Positions 1 to 5,326 of a stretch of 5,326 nucleotides of DNA are shown in pieces; within the stretch, counting starts at the first letter, position 1, and every line of letters begins with the position of its first letter. The DNA comes from Hydrogenophaga sp. (GTDB lineage: Bacteria > Pseudomonadota > Gammaproteobacteria > Burkholderiales > Burkholderiaceae_C), in contig JALOSN010000104.1 of assembly GCA_025458415.1 (NCBI GenBank), positions 1 through 5,326 on the forward strand, given 5' to 3'. A program made the position numbers and the translations under genes. The notes beneath the pieces are model-generated. The model was not told where the DNA came from. It made no database searches and saw nothing but the letters and a program-made list of their open reading frames with translations.

Positions 1-7
1 GTTTCAC

Positions 8-805
8 ATGGATTTCGGCATTCAAGGCAAATGGGCGCTGGTGTGCGGCGCGAGCAAGGGTCTCGGCCTGGGTTGTGCGCAGGCGCTGGCGGGTGAGGGC
101 GTGAACGTGGTGATGGTGGCGCGCGGCGCTGAGGTGCTGGAAGCATCGGCCGCCGCCTTGCGCACCGCTGCGCCGGGCGTGCAGGTGATCGCCGTGGCGG
201 CCGACATCACCACAAACGAGGGCCGTGCCGCCGCGTTCGCCGCAGCAGGCGGCCCCGGCACGGCCTTCGACATCGTGGTCACCAACGCGGGCGGTCCGCC
301 GCCCGGCGACTTTCGCAGCTGGGACCGCGACGCCTGGATCAAGGCGGTGGACGCCAACATGCTGACACCCATCGAACTCATCAAGGCCACGGTCGACGGT
401 ATGGCCGCGCGCGGCTTTGGCCGCATCGTCAACATCACCAGCAGCGCGGTGAAGGCGCCCATCGACATCCTGGGCCTGAGCAACGGCGCACGCAGTGGTC
501 TCACCGGTTTTGTGGCCGGTGTGGCGCGCAGCGGCATTGCGGCGCAGGGCGTGACCCTCAACAACTTGCTGCCCGGCAAGTTCGATACTGACCGCCTGAA
601 GGGCACGCTGGCCGGTGCGGCCAGCAAGACCGGCAAGAGCCTGGACGAAGTACGGGCCTCGCAGATGGCCCAGATCCCGGCCAAACGCTTCGGCACACCG
701 GCCGAGTTCGGCGCCATCTGCGCCTTTCTCTGCAGCGTGCAGGCGGGTTACCTCAACGGCCAGAACATCCTGCCCGATGGCGGGGCGTTCCCCGGTACGT
801 ACTGA
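8..805 (+). CDS. SDR-family oxidoreductase, FabG-like, with non-canonical active site
   Basis: This 265-residue protein has the length and Rossmann layout of a classical short-chain dehydrogenase/reductase. Visible motifs are the nucleotide-binding glycine motif GASKGLG (14-20), Arg39 after beta-2 (suggesting NADP(H)), Asp66 after beta-3, NAG (93-95), the structural Asn117, catalytic-type Ser145 and the PG turn (189-190). The usual YxxxK pair is absent: aligning on the following GLxGF gives Ser158 and Arg162. This resembles a known SDR subgroup of 'BKR-like' proteins (often annotated 3-oxoacyl-ACP reductase) with a degenerate catalytic tetrad. Its substrate is unknown, and it may be a reductase with altered chemistry or a mainly binding protein. 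The ATG at 8 puts the glycine motif at the normal distance from the N-terminus, but its ribosome site lies off the left edge. The stop abuts the stop of the convergent transporter gene. Family is certain; the reaction is not. Confidence 0.93.
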   Translation: MDFGIQGKWALVCGASKGLGLGCAQALAGEGVNVVMVARGAEVLEASAAALRTAAPGVQVIAVAADITTNEGRAAAFAAAGGPGTAFDIVVTNAGGPPPGDFRSWDRDAWIKAVDANMLTPIELIKATVDGMAARGFGRIVNITSSAVKAPIDILGLSNGARSGLTGFVAGVARSGIAAQGVTLNNLLPGKFDTDRLKGTLAGAASKTGKSLDEVRASQMAQIPAKRFGTPAEFGAICAFLCSVQAGYLNGQNILPDGGAFPGTY

Positions 806-1735
806 TCAGCGCCGCGCGCTGCTCACCAGAATCCCGCCCACGATCAGCACGAATCCCGCAGCGTGGTGCAGCTGCGGCATCTCGCCCAGCAGCGTGGCCG
901 ACATCAGCGCGGCAAACAACGGCGTGAGGTTGTTGAAAAAACCGGCCACGGTGGGCCCGACCCGTGCCACGCCGATGCCCCAGCTGCGGTACGCCAGCAG
1001 CGACGGACCGATGGCCACATAGGCCAGCGCGAGCGCCAGTGGCCAGCCCCACTGCAGTTGCCCGCCGGGCGCGGGCGGCAGTGCCAGCCATTCACCCGCT
1101 GTCAGCAGGCCCGACCAGCCAAGGCCAAAAGCGATCTGTGCCAGCAAAAACGCAGCCCAGTCGCCCTTGATGCTGGGCGGGTAGCCGCCCTCGGGCGGAC
1201 GCACCAGCAGCCAGCTGTACCAGGCCCAGGTGAGGGCGGCCAGCAACATCCAGGCGTCGCCCGGCACCAGGCGCAGGGCGCCGAGCTGGGCCCAATCGCC
1301 GCGCGAGAGCACCACCGCCACACCGGCCAGCGACAGCACCGCGCCGATGGCCGAGCGCCGCGCGATCGGTACGCCGTACAACACCCGGCCCAGCAAGAGC
1401 ATCCAGATCGGGATGCTGGACGCGACCAGGGTGACGTTGATGGGTGTGGACGTTTTCAGCGCCATGTACTGCAGCGAGTTGTACAGCCCCACGCCCAGCA
1501 GGCCCAGCAACGCAAAGCGGCGCCACTGGGGCCACAGCCCGCTGCCCGGGCGCAGCACCCACGCCGCCAGCGGCAGCAGCAGGGCGCCTGCGATCACCCA
1601 GCGCAGCAGGTTGAAGGTGATGGGCGGAATGGCGCCTTGCATCATCCGGCCCACCACCGCGTTGCCTGCCCACATGAGGGGCGGGATCAGCAGCAGGGCG
1701 ATGGTCGACGGCGTGAGGCGGGCGGTGGCAGACAT
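806..1735 (-). CDS. EamA/DMT-family transporter, ten TM helices
   Basis: This is an inner-membrane protein of 309 residues, the usual size for the drug/metabolite transporter superfamily. Ten hydrophobic segments are visible, roughly at 10-30, 38-61, 72-92, 98-119, 126-144, 159-178, 192-213, 232-250, 258-280 and 290-306. They form two EamA repeats (about 12-145 and 160-305). Typical signatures are MWAGN in helix 1, an Arg at the start of helix 2 (FNLLRW) and PLFAALMSATLLGE near the end of helix 9. Such proteins export or import small metabolites, but the substrate cannot be read from sequence. The ATG at 1735 was chosen because it lies ten residues before helix 1. The frame stays open upstream to 1864, but that stretch encodes an Arg/Pro-rich segment without helix character and would run up to the divergent qor start. 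No clear Shine-Dalgarno site precedes 1735. The gene is convergent with the SDR gene and divergent from qor. Confidence 0.93.
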   Translation of the reverse strand: MSATARLTPSTIALLLIPPLMWAGNAVVGRMMQGAIPPITFNLLRWVIAGALLLPLAAWVLRPGSGLWPQWRRFALLGLLGVGLYNSLQYMALKTSTPINVTLVASSIPIWMLLLGRVLYGVPIARRSAIGAVLSLAGVAVVLSRGDWAQLGALRLVPGDAWMLLAALTWAWYSWLLVRPPEGGYPPSIKGDWAAFLLAQIAFGLGWSGLLTAGEWLALPPAPGGQLQWGWPLALALAYVAIGPSLLAYRSWGIGVARVGPTVAGFFNNLTPLFAALMSATLLGEMPQLHHAAGFVLIVGGILVSSARR

Positions 1736-1741
1736 GCAGGG

Positions 1742-1747
1742 ACTGTA
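1742..1747 (-). promoter_or_regulatory. possible -10 element for a leaderless transporter mRNA
   Basis: On the minus strand the hexamer TACAGT matches TATAAT at four of six positions, including the key T1, A2 and T6. It ends six bases before the transporter ATG, which would place the transcription start at or next to the start codon. This fits the absence of a Shine-Dalgarno site there. No convincing -35 box is visible, so the match could be chance. Confidence 0.25.
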
Positions 1748-1855
1748 CCCACTGGGCCATGCTCGGCGCTGGCACGGGGCTGACGCGAAGGCGCGCAGGC
1801 GACAGGGCCATTGGAGAGGGCGATTTCGTGGCAGCATTCGGGCACCCACCCCTTC

Positions 1856-1860
1856 AGGAG
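1856..1860 (+). promoter_or_regulatory. Shine-Dalgarno site that sets the qor start
   Basis: AGGAG lies six bases before the ATG at 1867. It decides between this start and an in-frame ATG at 1759, whose product would carry 36 extra residues that are not part of the quinone oxidoreductase fold. Confidence 0.8.
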
Positions 1861-1866
1861 ACATGC

Positions 1867-2862
1867 ATGACCCAGAACAGAAGCCGCGCCGTGCGCATCC
1901 ACGCCCACGGTGGCCCCGAGCAGATGGTGATCGACACCGTCGAGGTGGGTGCTCCCGGACCCGGCCAGGTGCGCATCCGCCACCACGCCATCGGCCTGAA
2001 TTTCATCGACGTGTACCAGCGCACAGGCCTTTACCCGAACGCCTTGCCGCTGGCGCTGGGCATGGAGGGCGCGGGCGTGATCGAAGCCGTGGGTGAGGGG
2101 GTGACGCACCTCCAGCCGGGCGACCGCGCGGCCTACGCCGCCAACCCGCCCGGCAGCTACTGCGATGTGCGCGTGATGCCGGCCATGAACGTCTGCCACT
2201 TGCCCGACGCGATCAGCTTCGAGACCGGCGCGGCCATGATGCTCAAGGGCTTGACCGCGCAGTACCTGCTCAAGCGCTGCAAGCCGGTCGAAGGGCTGGA
2301 GCCGGGCGACTTTGTGTTGTTCCATGCGGCGGCGGGTGGCGTGGGCCTGATCGCCTGCCAGTGGGCCAAGGCGCTGGGCCTGCGGCTCATCGGCACGGCG
2401 GGTTCAGACGAGAAGTGCGCCCTGGCCCGCGAGCTCGGCGCCGAGTTCACCATCAATTACCGCACCGAAGACTTTGCCGCGCGGGTGAAAGAGATCACCG
2501 GTGGTCAGGGCGTGAAGGTGGTCTACGACTCGGTGGGCAAAGACACCTTCGACAAATCGCTCGACTGTCTGCGCCCCTTTGGCCTGATGGTGAGCTTTGG
2601 CAATGCCAGCGGTCCGGTGGCGCCTTTTGCGCCGGGCATTCTGGGCCCCAAGGGCTCGATCTATGTGACGCGGCAAACGCTGTTCAGTCACATCACCAGC
2701 CGCGAGCGCACCCAGTCCATGGCCGACGATCTGTTCGCGGTGGTGGCCAGCGGGCAGGTGAAGATCCGTATCGACCAGCGTTTTGCTCTGGCCGATGTGC
2801 GGGAGGCGCACCGCAGCCTGGAGAGCCGGTCCACCACGGGGTGCACGATCTTGCTGCCCTGA
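1867..2862 (+). CDS. qor: NAD(P)H:quinone oxidoreductase, zinc-independent MDR family
   Basis: This cytosolic enzyme of 331 residues (E. coli Qor has 327) is expected to reduce quinones with NADPH, or to act on related enone substrates. The N-terminal GroES-like domain carries NFIDVYQRTGLYP (45-57), a hallmark of the quinone oxidoreductase branch. The GHE zinc motif of alcohol dehydrogenases is replaced by GMEG (66-69 region), so no catalytic zinc is expected. The Rossmann domain has AAAGGVG (154-160), followed by GTAGSDEK (177-183 region), where Ser180 and Lys183 would contact the NADPH 2'-phosphate, and INYR (196-199). The C-terminus AHRSLESRSTTG matches the family ending. The start at 1867 is set by AGGAG. 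The gene diverges from the transporter gene with 131 bases between starts, and a strong hairpin terminator follows 23 bases after the stop. Family assignment is firm; the physiological substrate is inferred. Confidence 0.92.
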   Translation: MTQNRSRAVRIHAHGGPEQMVIDTVEVGAPGPGQVRIRHHAIGLNFIDVYQRTGLYPNALPLALGMEGAGVIEAVGEGVTHLQPGDRAAYAANPPGSYCDVRVMPAMNVCHLPDAISFETGAAMMLKGLTAQYLLKRCKPVEGLEPGDFVLFHAAAGGVGLIACQWAKALGLRLIGTAGSDEKCALARELGAEFTINYRTEDFAARVKEITGGQGVKVVYDSVGKDTFDKSLDCLRPFGLMVSFGNASGPVAPFAPGILGPKGSIYVTRQTLFSHITSRERTQSMADDLFAVVASGQVKIRIDQRFALADVREAHRSLESRSTTGCTILLP

Positions 2863-2885
2863 AGGCCCATAGCCGGAACGGAGCC

Positions 2886-2919
2886 ATGCAAAAGGCTACC
2901 CTCGGGTGGCCTTTTGCAT
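2886..2919. terminator. bidirectional intrinsic terminator between qor and the outer-membrane gene
   Basis: Arms 2886-2896 and 2909-2919 pair perfectly over 11 bp. A T-G wobble and three more pairs extend this to a 15-bp stem with a 4-base loop (2901-2904). The arms contain AAAAGGC and GCCTTTT, so transcription from either side gives a GC-rich core hairpin followed by a U-run. It lies in the 70-base gap between two convergent genes and can serve both, starting 23 bases after the qor stop and 13 bases from the stop of the outer-membrane gene. Confidence 0.88.
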
Positions 2920-2932
2920 CAGGTCATGGGTT

Positions 2933-3436
2933 TCAGAAACGGAAACCCACGCCCACGGTGAAGCCGTCCAGCTTCTTGCTATCGCGGTCGTAATAGGAGG
3001 TGTAGTCGGCGTTCAGGTAGGTGGTCTGGCTCAGGTCGTAGGTGACACCGGCGCCGTAGGCCAGGCCGGTTTCGTGGTCTGACATGCCATTGGCCTTGAG
3101 GCTGGTGCGCGCCACACCCAGGCGACCGTACACCTTCAGCGCATCGGTCAGCGGTGCCTGCACCTTGCCGAACACACCGACCATGTTGCTGAGCTTGAGG
3201 GTGGTGCCCGACGACGTGTCCGAGCCGCCGTTCAGGCCCACCATGCCTTCCACAGCCACGTTGGGCATGATGTCGTAGCCCACCACGCCACGGACCATGC
3301 CCGGGCTCGCCTTGAGGCCGGGCGCCTTGTATTCCAGACCGGTGTAGCCGACCTCACCGTACAGGCTCTGAGCCTGTGCGCCAGCGGCCAGCAGAGCCAG
3401 GCCCAGGGTGGCGGAAATTTTTGCAATGCGAGTCAT
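2933..3436 (-). CDS. small outer-membrane beta-barrel protein
   Basis: This is a secreted protein of 167 residues. Residues 1-22 form a classic signal peptide: basic MTRIAK, a hydrophobic core of LGLALLAAG, and an AQA cleavage site before Gln23. The mature part of about 145 residues alternates polar and hydrophobic residues in glycine-rich strands (for example LYGEVGYTGLEY, MVRGVVGYDI, LKVYGRLGVAR, LAYGAGVTYDL, GFTVGVGFRF). It ends in Phe after an aromatic/hydrophobic pattern, which is the recognition signal for the BAM insertion machinery. Size and pattern fit an eight-stranded barrel of the OMP_b-brl/OmpA-OmpX-like superfamily. No lipobox Cys or peptidoglycan-binding domain is seen, so it is not a full OmpA. 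A strong GGAGG (plus positions 3441-3445), four bases from the ATG, supports this start. Transport, adhesion or structural roles are all possible; function is unknown. Confidence 0.88.
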   Translation of the reverse strand: MTRIAKISATLGLALLAAGAQAQSLYGEVGYTGLEYKAPGLKASPGMVRGVVGYDIMPNVAVEGMVGLNGGSDTSSGTTLKLSNMVGVFGKVQAPLTDALKVYGRLGVARTSLKANGMSDHETGLAYGAGVTYDLSQTTYLNADYTSYYDRDSKKLDGFTVGVGFRF

Positions 3437-3543
3437 GAGACCTCCAGGGAGATTAAGGAAATGCGCTGGGATTCAGCACGCCCTCATGGTGGAGGCCAGA
3501 CTTGGCTCGGCGGTAACGCTGCGGTGTCTTGCGGGTGAAGTTG

Positions 3544-3569
3544 TGTGAGCGCATGTTGCAGCGCTCACA
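3544..3569. terminator. perfect 9-bp hairpin downstream of the aminotransferase gene
   Basis: TGTGAGCGC (3544-3552) and GCGCTCACA (3561-3569) are exact inverted repeats around an 8-base loop. The hairpin begins 21 bases beyond the aminotransferase stop on the minus strand, a normal terminator position. No U-run follows, so it could instead be an mRNA 3'-end stabiliser or a protein-binding site upstream of the outer-membrane gene (about 108 bases from its ATG). Apart from this and the GGAGG site, I recognise nothing else in the 154-base gap 3437-3590; no good promoter was seen. Confidence 0.45.
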
Positions 3570-3590
3570 AGGGGTCTTTCTTGGGGAACT

Positions 3591-4739
3591 TCAGGCCACC
3601 ACCGCCGGCTTGTGCGCTACTTCGTTCAGCGCACGCTGCAAGTGGGCGAGCGTGCTGTCCACGTCGTGCCACTTGTCCAGCCCGAACAGACCGATGCGGA
3701 AGGTCTTGAAGTCAGGGCCTTCGTCGCATTGCAGCGGCACACCGGCGGCGGTCTGCAGGCCAGCGGCCAAAAACTTCTTGCTGTTCTGGATCTCGGCGTC
3801 GGTGGTGTAGCTCACCACCACGCCGGGCGCCTGGAAGCCCGTGGCCGCCACGCTCGGGAAGCCGTTGCCTTCGAGCAATGTGCGCACCGCGCGGCCCAGC
3901 GCCAGCTGTTCGTCGCGCACCCGCTGGAATCCGTAGGCCTCGGTCTCGCGCATGGTGTCGCGCAGGCGCACCAGCGCGTCGGTCGGTAATGTGGTGTGGT
4001 AGGCATGGCCACCACCTTCGTAGGTTTCCATGATCTGCAGCCACTTCTTCAAATCCATGGCGAAGGTGGTGCTCTGGGTGGCGTCGATGGCTTTGCGCGC
4101 CCGCTCGCTCAGCATCACCATGGCGCAGCAGGGTGAGCTGCTCCAGCCCTTTTGCGGCGCCGAGATCAGGATGTCCACCCCTGTGGCCTGCATGTCGACC
4201 CACATCGCGCCAGACGCGATGCAGTCCAGCACGAACAGGCCGCCCACCGCGTGCACCGCGTCGGCCACGGCGCTCAGGTAACCGTCGGGCAGCATCATGC
4301 CGGCGGCGGTTTCCACGTGCGGCGCGAACACCAGCGCGGGCTTCTCTTTTTCAATCGCGGCCTTCACCTCTTCGATCGGGCAGGGCGCCCAGGGCGCCTG
4401 GGCACCGGTTGCGGTCTGGCGCGCCTTGAGCACGGTGTGGCTGGCGGGTATGGATCCCATGTCGAAAATCTGCGTCCAGCGGTAGCTGAACCAGCCGTTG
4501 CGGATGACCATGACGTGTTTGCCGTGGGCGAACTGGCGCGCCACCGATTCCATGCCAAAGGTGCCGCTGCCGGGCACCAGCACCGCGCTGTGCGCGCCGT
4601 ACACGCGCTTGAGCATGGCGGAAATGTCCGTCATCACGCCCTGGAAGCGCTTGGACATGTGGTTGAGCGCGCGGTCGGTGTAGACGACCGAGAATTCGAG
4701 CAGACCGTCGGGGTCGACGTGGGGCAGCAGTCCGGGCAT
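3591..4739 (-). CDS. class V PLP-dependent aminotransferase, AGT/SPT-like, substrate unknown
   Basis: This cytosolic protein of 382 residues is a fold-type I PLP enzyme similar to alanine-glyoxylate/serine-pyruvate aminotransferases. Visible landmarks are GSGTFGMES (57-65), the phosphate-binding loop; the HVETAAG segment (141-147); Asp172 in VLDCIASG, which would pair with the PLP pyridine nitrogen; Lys197 in SAPQKGW, the Schiff-base lysine; and Arg348 in FRIGLFG, the likely substrate-carboxylate anchor. The N-terminus lacks the usual PGP-type opening of alanine-glyoxylate aminotransferases, and the lysine is followed by SSSPCC rather than the common APPG-like loop, so the amino donor should not be assumed. 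AGGAG on the minus strand (plus 4747-4751) lies seven bases before the ATG and supports the start. The gene sits 131 bases downstream of lspA on the same strand and is probably transcribed from its own promoter. Family is firm; substrate is open. Confidence 0.92.
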   Translation of the reverse strand: MPGLLPHVDPDGLLEFSVVYTDRALNHMSKRFQGVMTDISAMLKRVYGAHSAVLVPGSGTFGMESVARQFAHGKHVMVIRNGWFSYRWTQIFDMGSIPASHTVLKARQTATGAQAPWAPCPIEEVKAAIEKEKPALVFAPHVETAAGMMLPDGYLSAVADAVHAVGGLFVLDCIASGAMWVDMQATGVDILISAPQKGWSSSPCCAMVMLSERARKAIDATQSTTFAMDLKKWLQIMETYEGGGHAYHTTLPTDALVRLRDTMRETEAYGFQRVRDEQLALGRAVRTLLEGNGFPSVAATGFQAPGVVVSYTTDAEIQNSKKFLAAGLQTAAGVPLQCDEGPDFKTFRIGLFGLDKWHDVDSTLAHLQRALNEVAHKPAVVA

Positions 4740-4760
4740 GGTTTGTCTCCTGTCTTGGCG

Positions 4761-4795
4761 CCTGTGCTCAGGCGGGTCGGTCAGACTAGCACAGG
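4761..4795. repeat. 8-bp inverted repeat in the aminotransferase leader region
   Basis: CCTGTGCT (4761-4768) and AGCACAGG (4788-4795) are exact inverted repeats around 19 bases. The nearer arm is nine bases from the aminotransferase Shine-Dalgarno site, and the far arm touches a promoter-like -10 element. It could be an operator for a dimeric regulator or, if transcribed, a leader stem-loop. The arms are short and the spacing long, so chance is possible. Confidence 0.35.
4783..4788 (-). promoter_or_regulatory. possible extended -10 promoter element for the aminotransferase gene
   Basis: On the minus strand TGCTAGTCT fits the extended -10 pattern TGnTAnnnT, with TAGTCT as the hexamer. A start near plus position 4776 would give a leader of about 37 bases with the AGGAG site properly placed. 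No good -35 box lies 16-18 bases upstream, so the call rests on the extended -10 alone. Confidence 0.3.
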
Positions 4796-4841
4796 GCTGG
4801 GGAAAAAGGTGGTTTCAGCACCGCACCCCGAGGGACATGAG

Positions 4842-4863
4842 CCCGGCACCCGCGTGTGCCGGG
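4842..4863 (-). terminator. GC-rich hairpin just after lspA, possible terminator
   Basis: CCCGGCAC (4842-4849) and GTGCCGGG (4856-4863) pair over 8 bp around a 6-base loop, starting seven bases past the lspA stop. All but two of the pairs are G-C. No U-run follows directly. A separate weak 4-bp stem (4808-4822) followed on the minus strand by five T (4803-4807) lies about 20 bases farther on and could help end transcription. Function is inferred from position only. Confidence 0.4.
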
Positions 4864-4870
4864 GCCAGCG

Positions 4871-5326
4871 CTATTTGCTTCTGCGCACCCGCAGGATCTC
4901 GTCGAGGATCAGCGCCATCGCGCCGATGCTGATGCCCATGTCGGCCACGTTGAAGGCCGGGAAGTGGCCGCCGTGGAAGATGCCCGAGAGGAACGGCCAG
5001 TGGAAGTCCAGCATGTCCACCACGTAGCCGTGCAGCAAGCGGTCGACCACGTTGCCGATGGCGCCACCCAGGATGCAGGCCAGCGCAAACGCAAACAGTT
5101 TTTGCCCCGGGTGCGAGCGCAGCATCCAGACGATGAAGACCGAGGCCGCGATGCCGATGCCGGTGAAGAACCAGCGCTGCCAGCCACCGGCCGATGCCAG
5201 GAACGAGAACGCCGCGCCGGTGTTGTGCACCCGAACGATGTTGAAGAAGCTGGTGATATACGTGCTGTCGCCGAGCTGGTAGTAGCCCAGGATCAGGGTC
5301 TTGGTGAACTGGTCCAGCAGAAAGAT
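4871..5326 (-). CDS. lspA: lipoprotein signal peptidase (signal peptidase II), N-terminus cut by window edge
   Basis: LspA is the inner-membrane aspartyl protease that removes signal peptides from diacylglyceryl-modified prolipoproteins. The window holds 151 codons plus the stop; the frame stays open to the right edge, and typical LspA has about 160-170 residues, so roughly 10-20 N-terminal residues are missing. Numbering from the edge, conserved features are LDQFTK (4-9), NTGAAFSF (35-42), GGAIGNVVDR (87-96) with catalytic Asp95, and FNVAD (125-129) with catalytic Asp129. Hydrophobic helices lie near 48-69, 76-93 and 125-144, and the tail is basic (RVRRSK). A GTG at 5228-5230 is in frame but is an internal Val just before the conserved HNTG segment and should not be taken as the start. 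All key residues are present, so the gene looks intact. In Burkholderiales lspA commonly follows ileS, expected off the right edge. Confidence 0.97.
   Translation of the reverse strand: MFLLDQFTKTLILGYYQLGDSTYITSFFNIVRVHNTGAAFSFLASAGGWQRWFFTGIGIAASVFIVWMLRSHPGQKLFAFALACILGGAIGNVVDRLLHGYVVDMLDFHWPFLSGIFHGGHFPAFNVADMGISIGAMALILDEILRVRRSK

Noticed and set aside
22..717. A 231-residue minus-strand open frame opposite the SDR gene.
   Set aside because: It is an Ala/Pro/Arg-rich antisense shadow of a clear SDR coding region.
863..1783. A 306-residue open frame on the plus strand opposite the transporter gene.
   Set aside because: It is rich in Gln, Arg, His and Gly with no domain pattern, as expected from the antisense of a GC-rich membrane-protein gene.
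1736..1864. An N-terminal extension of the transporter up to an ATG at 1864.
   Set aside because: The extra 43 residues are Arg/Pro-rich with no membrane character, and the extension would run to the divergent qor start.
1759..1866. An N-terminal extension of Qor from the in-frame ATG at 1759.
   Set aside because: The added residues do not fit the family, and AGGAG sits six bases before the ATG at 1867.
3544..3569. A CRP-type binding site suggested by TGTGA and TCACA.
   Set aside because: The half-sites are 16 bases apart, not the six of the CRP consensus.
4152..5027. A 291-residue plus-strand open frame opposite the aminotransferase and lspA genes.
   Set aside because: It spans two well-supported genes and their intergenic gap, has a low-complexity His/Gly/Arg composition and no ribosome site.
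5228..5230. The GTG codon as the start of lspA.
   Set aside because: The reading frame continues upstream to the window edge and encodes conserved LspA sequence, including LDQFTK.
1..5326. Mobile element, CRISPR, defence system, tRNA/rRNA or riboswitch.
   Set aside because: No long direct or terminal repeats, transposase motifs, spacer arrays or RNA folds of these types were seen; all long coding regions are ordinary metabolic or envelope genes.

Overview
The window is GC-rich, gene-dense chromosomal DNA with a high-GC codon pattern. The protein styles suggest a betaproteobacterium, probably in the Burkholderiales/Comamonadaceae range (for example Hydrogenophaga- or Acidovorax-like). That placement is inferred from protein resemblance and GC content, with no rRNA or other marker to confirm it. 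Every gene looks like housekeeping or general metabolism. I see no phage, IS, CRISPR, toxin-antitoxin or defence genes, and no tRNA or rRNA.

Layout from left to right: (1) 8-805 (+), a short-chain dehydrogenase/reductase whose usual catalytic Tyr and Lys are replaced. (2) 806-1735 (-), a ten-helix EamA/DMT-family transporter; the two stop codons abut with no base between them. (3) 1867-2862 (+), a zinc-independent quinone oxidoreductase (Qor) diverging from the transporter across a 131-base gap. (4) A strong bidirectional terminator at 2886-2919. (5) 2933-3436 (-), a small secreted outer-membrane beta-barrel protein. (6) 3591-4739 (-), a class V PLP-dependent aminotransferase of unknown substrate. 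(7) 4871 to the right edge (-), the lspA gene for lipoprotein signal peptidase, lacking only its extreme N-terminus because the window ends.

The genes are mostly independent units: two convergent pairs, one divergent pair, and a same-strand series lspA > aminotransferase > outer-membrane protein separated by gaps of 131 and 154 bases. Those gaps contain hairpins, so separate transcription is plausible. The only shared theme is loose: LspA and the beta-barrel protein both belong to the cell envelope. In Burkholderiales lspA usually lies just downstream of ileS, which would be expected beyond the right edge.

I found no convincing undescribed system. The points most worth a second look are the altered SDR active site, a possible leaderless start for the transporter, and an inverted repeat overlapping a promoter-like element upstream of the aminotransferase. 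No stretch longer than 300 bases lacks a gene.
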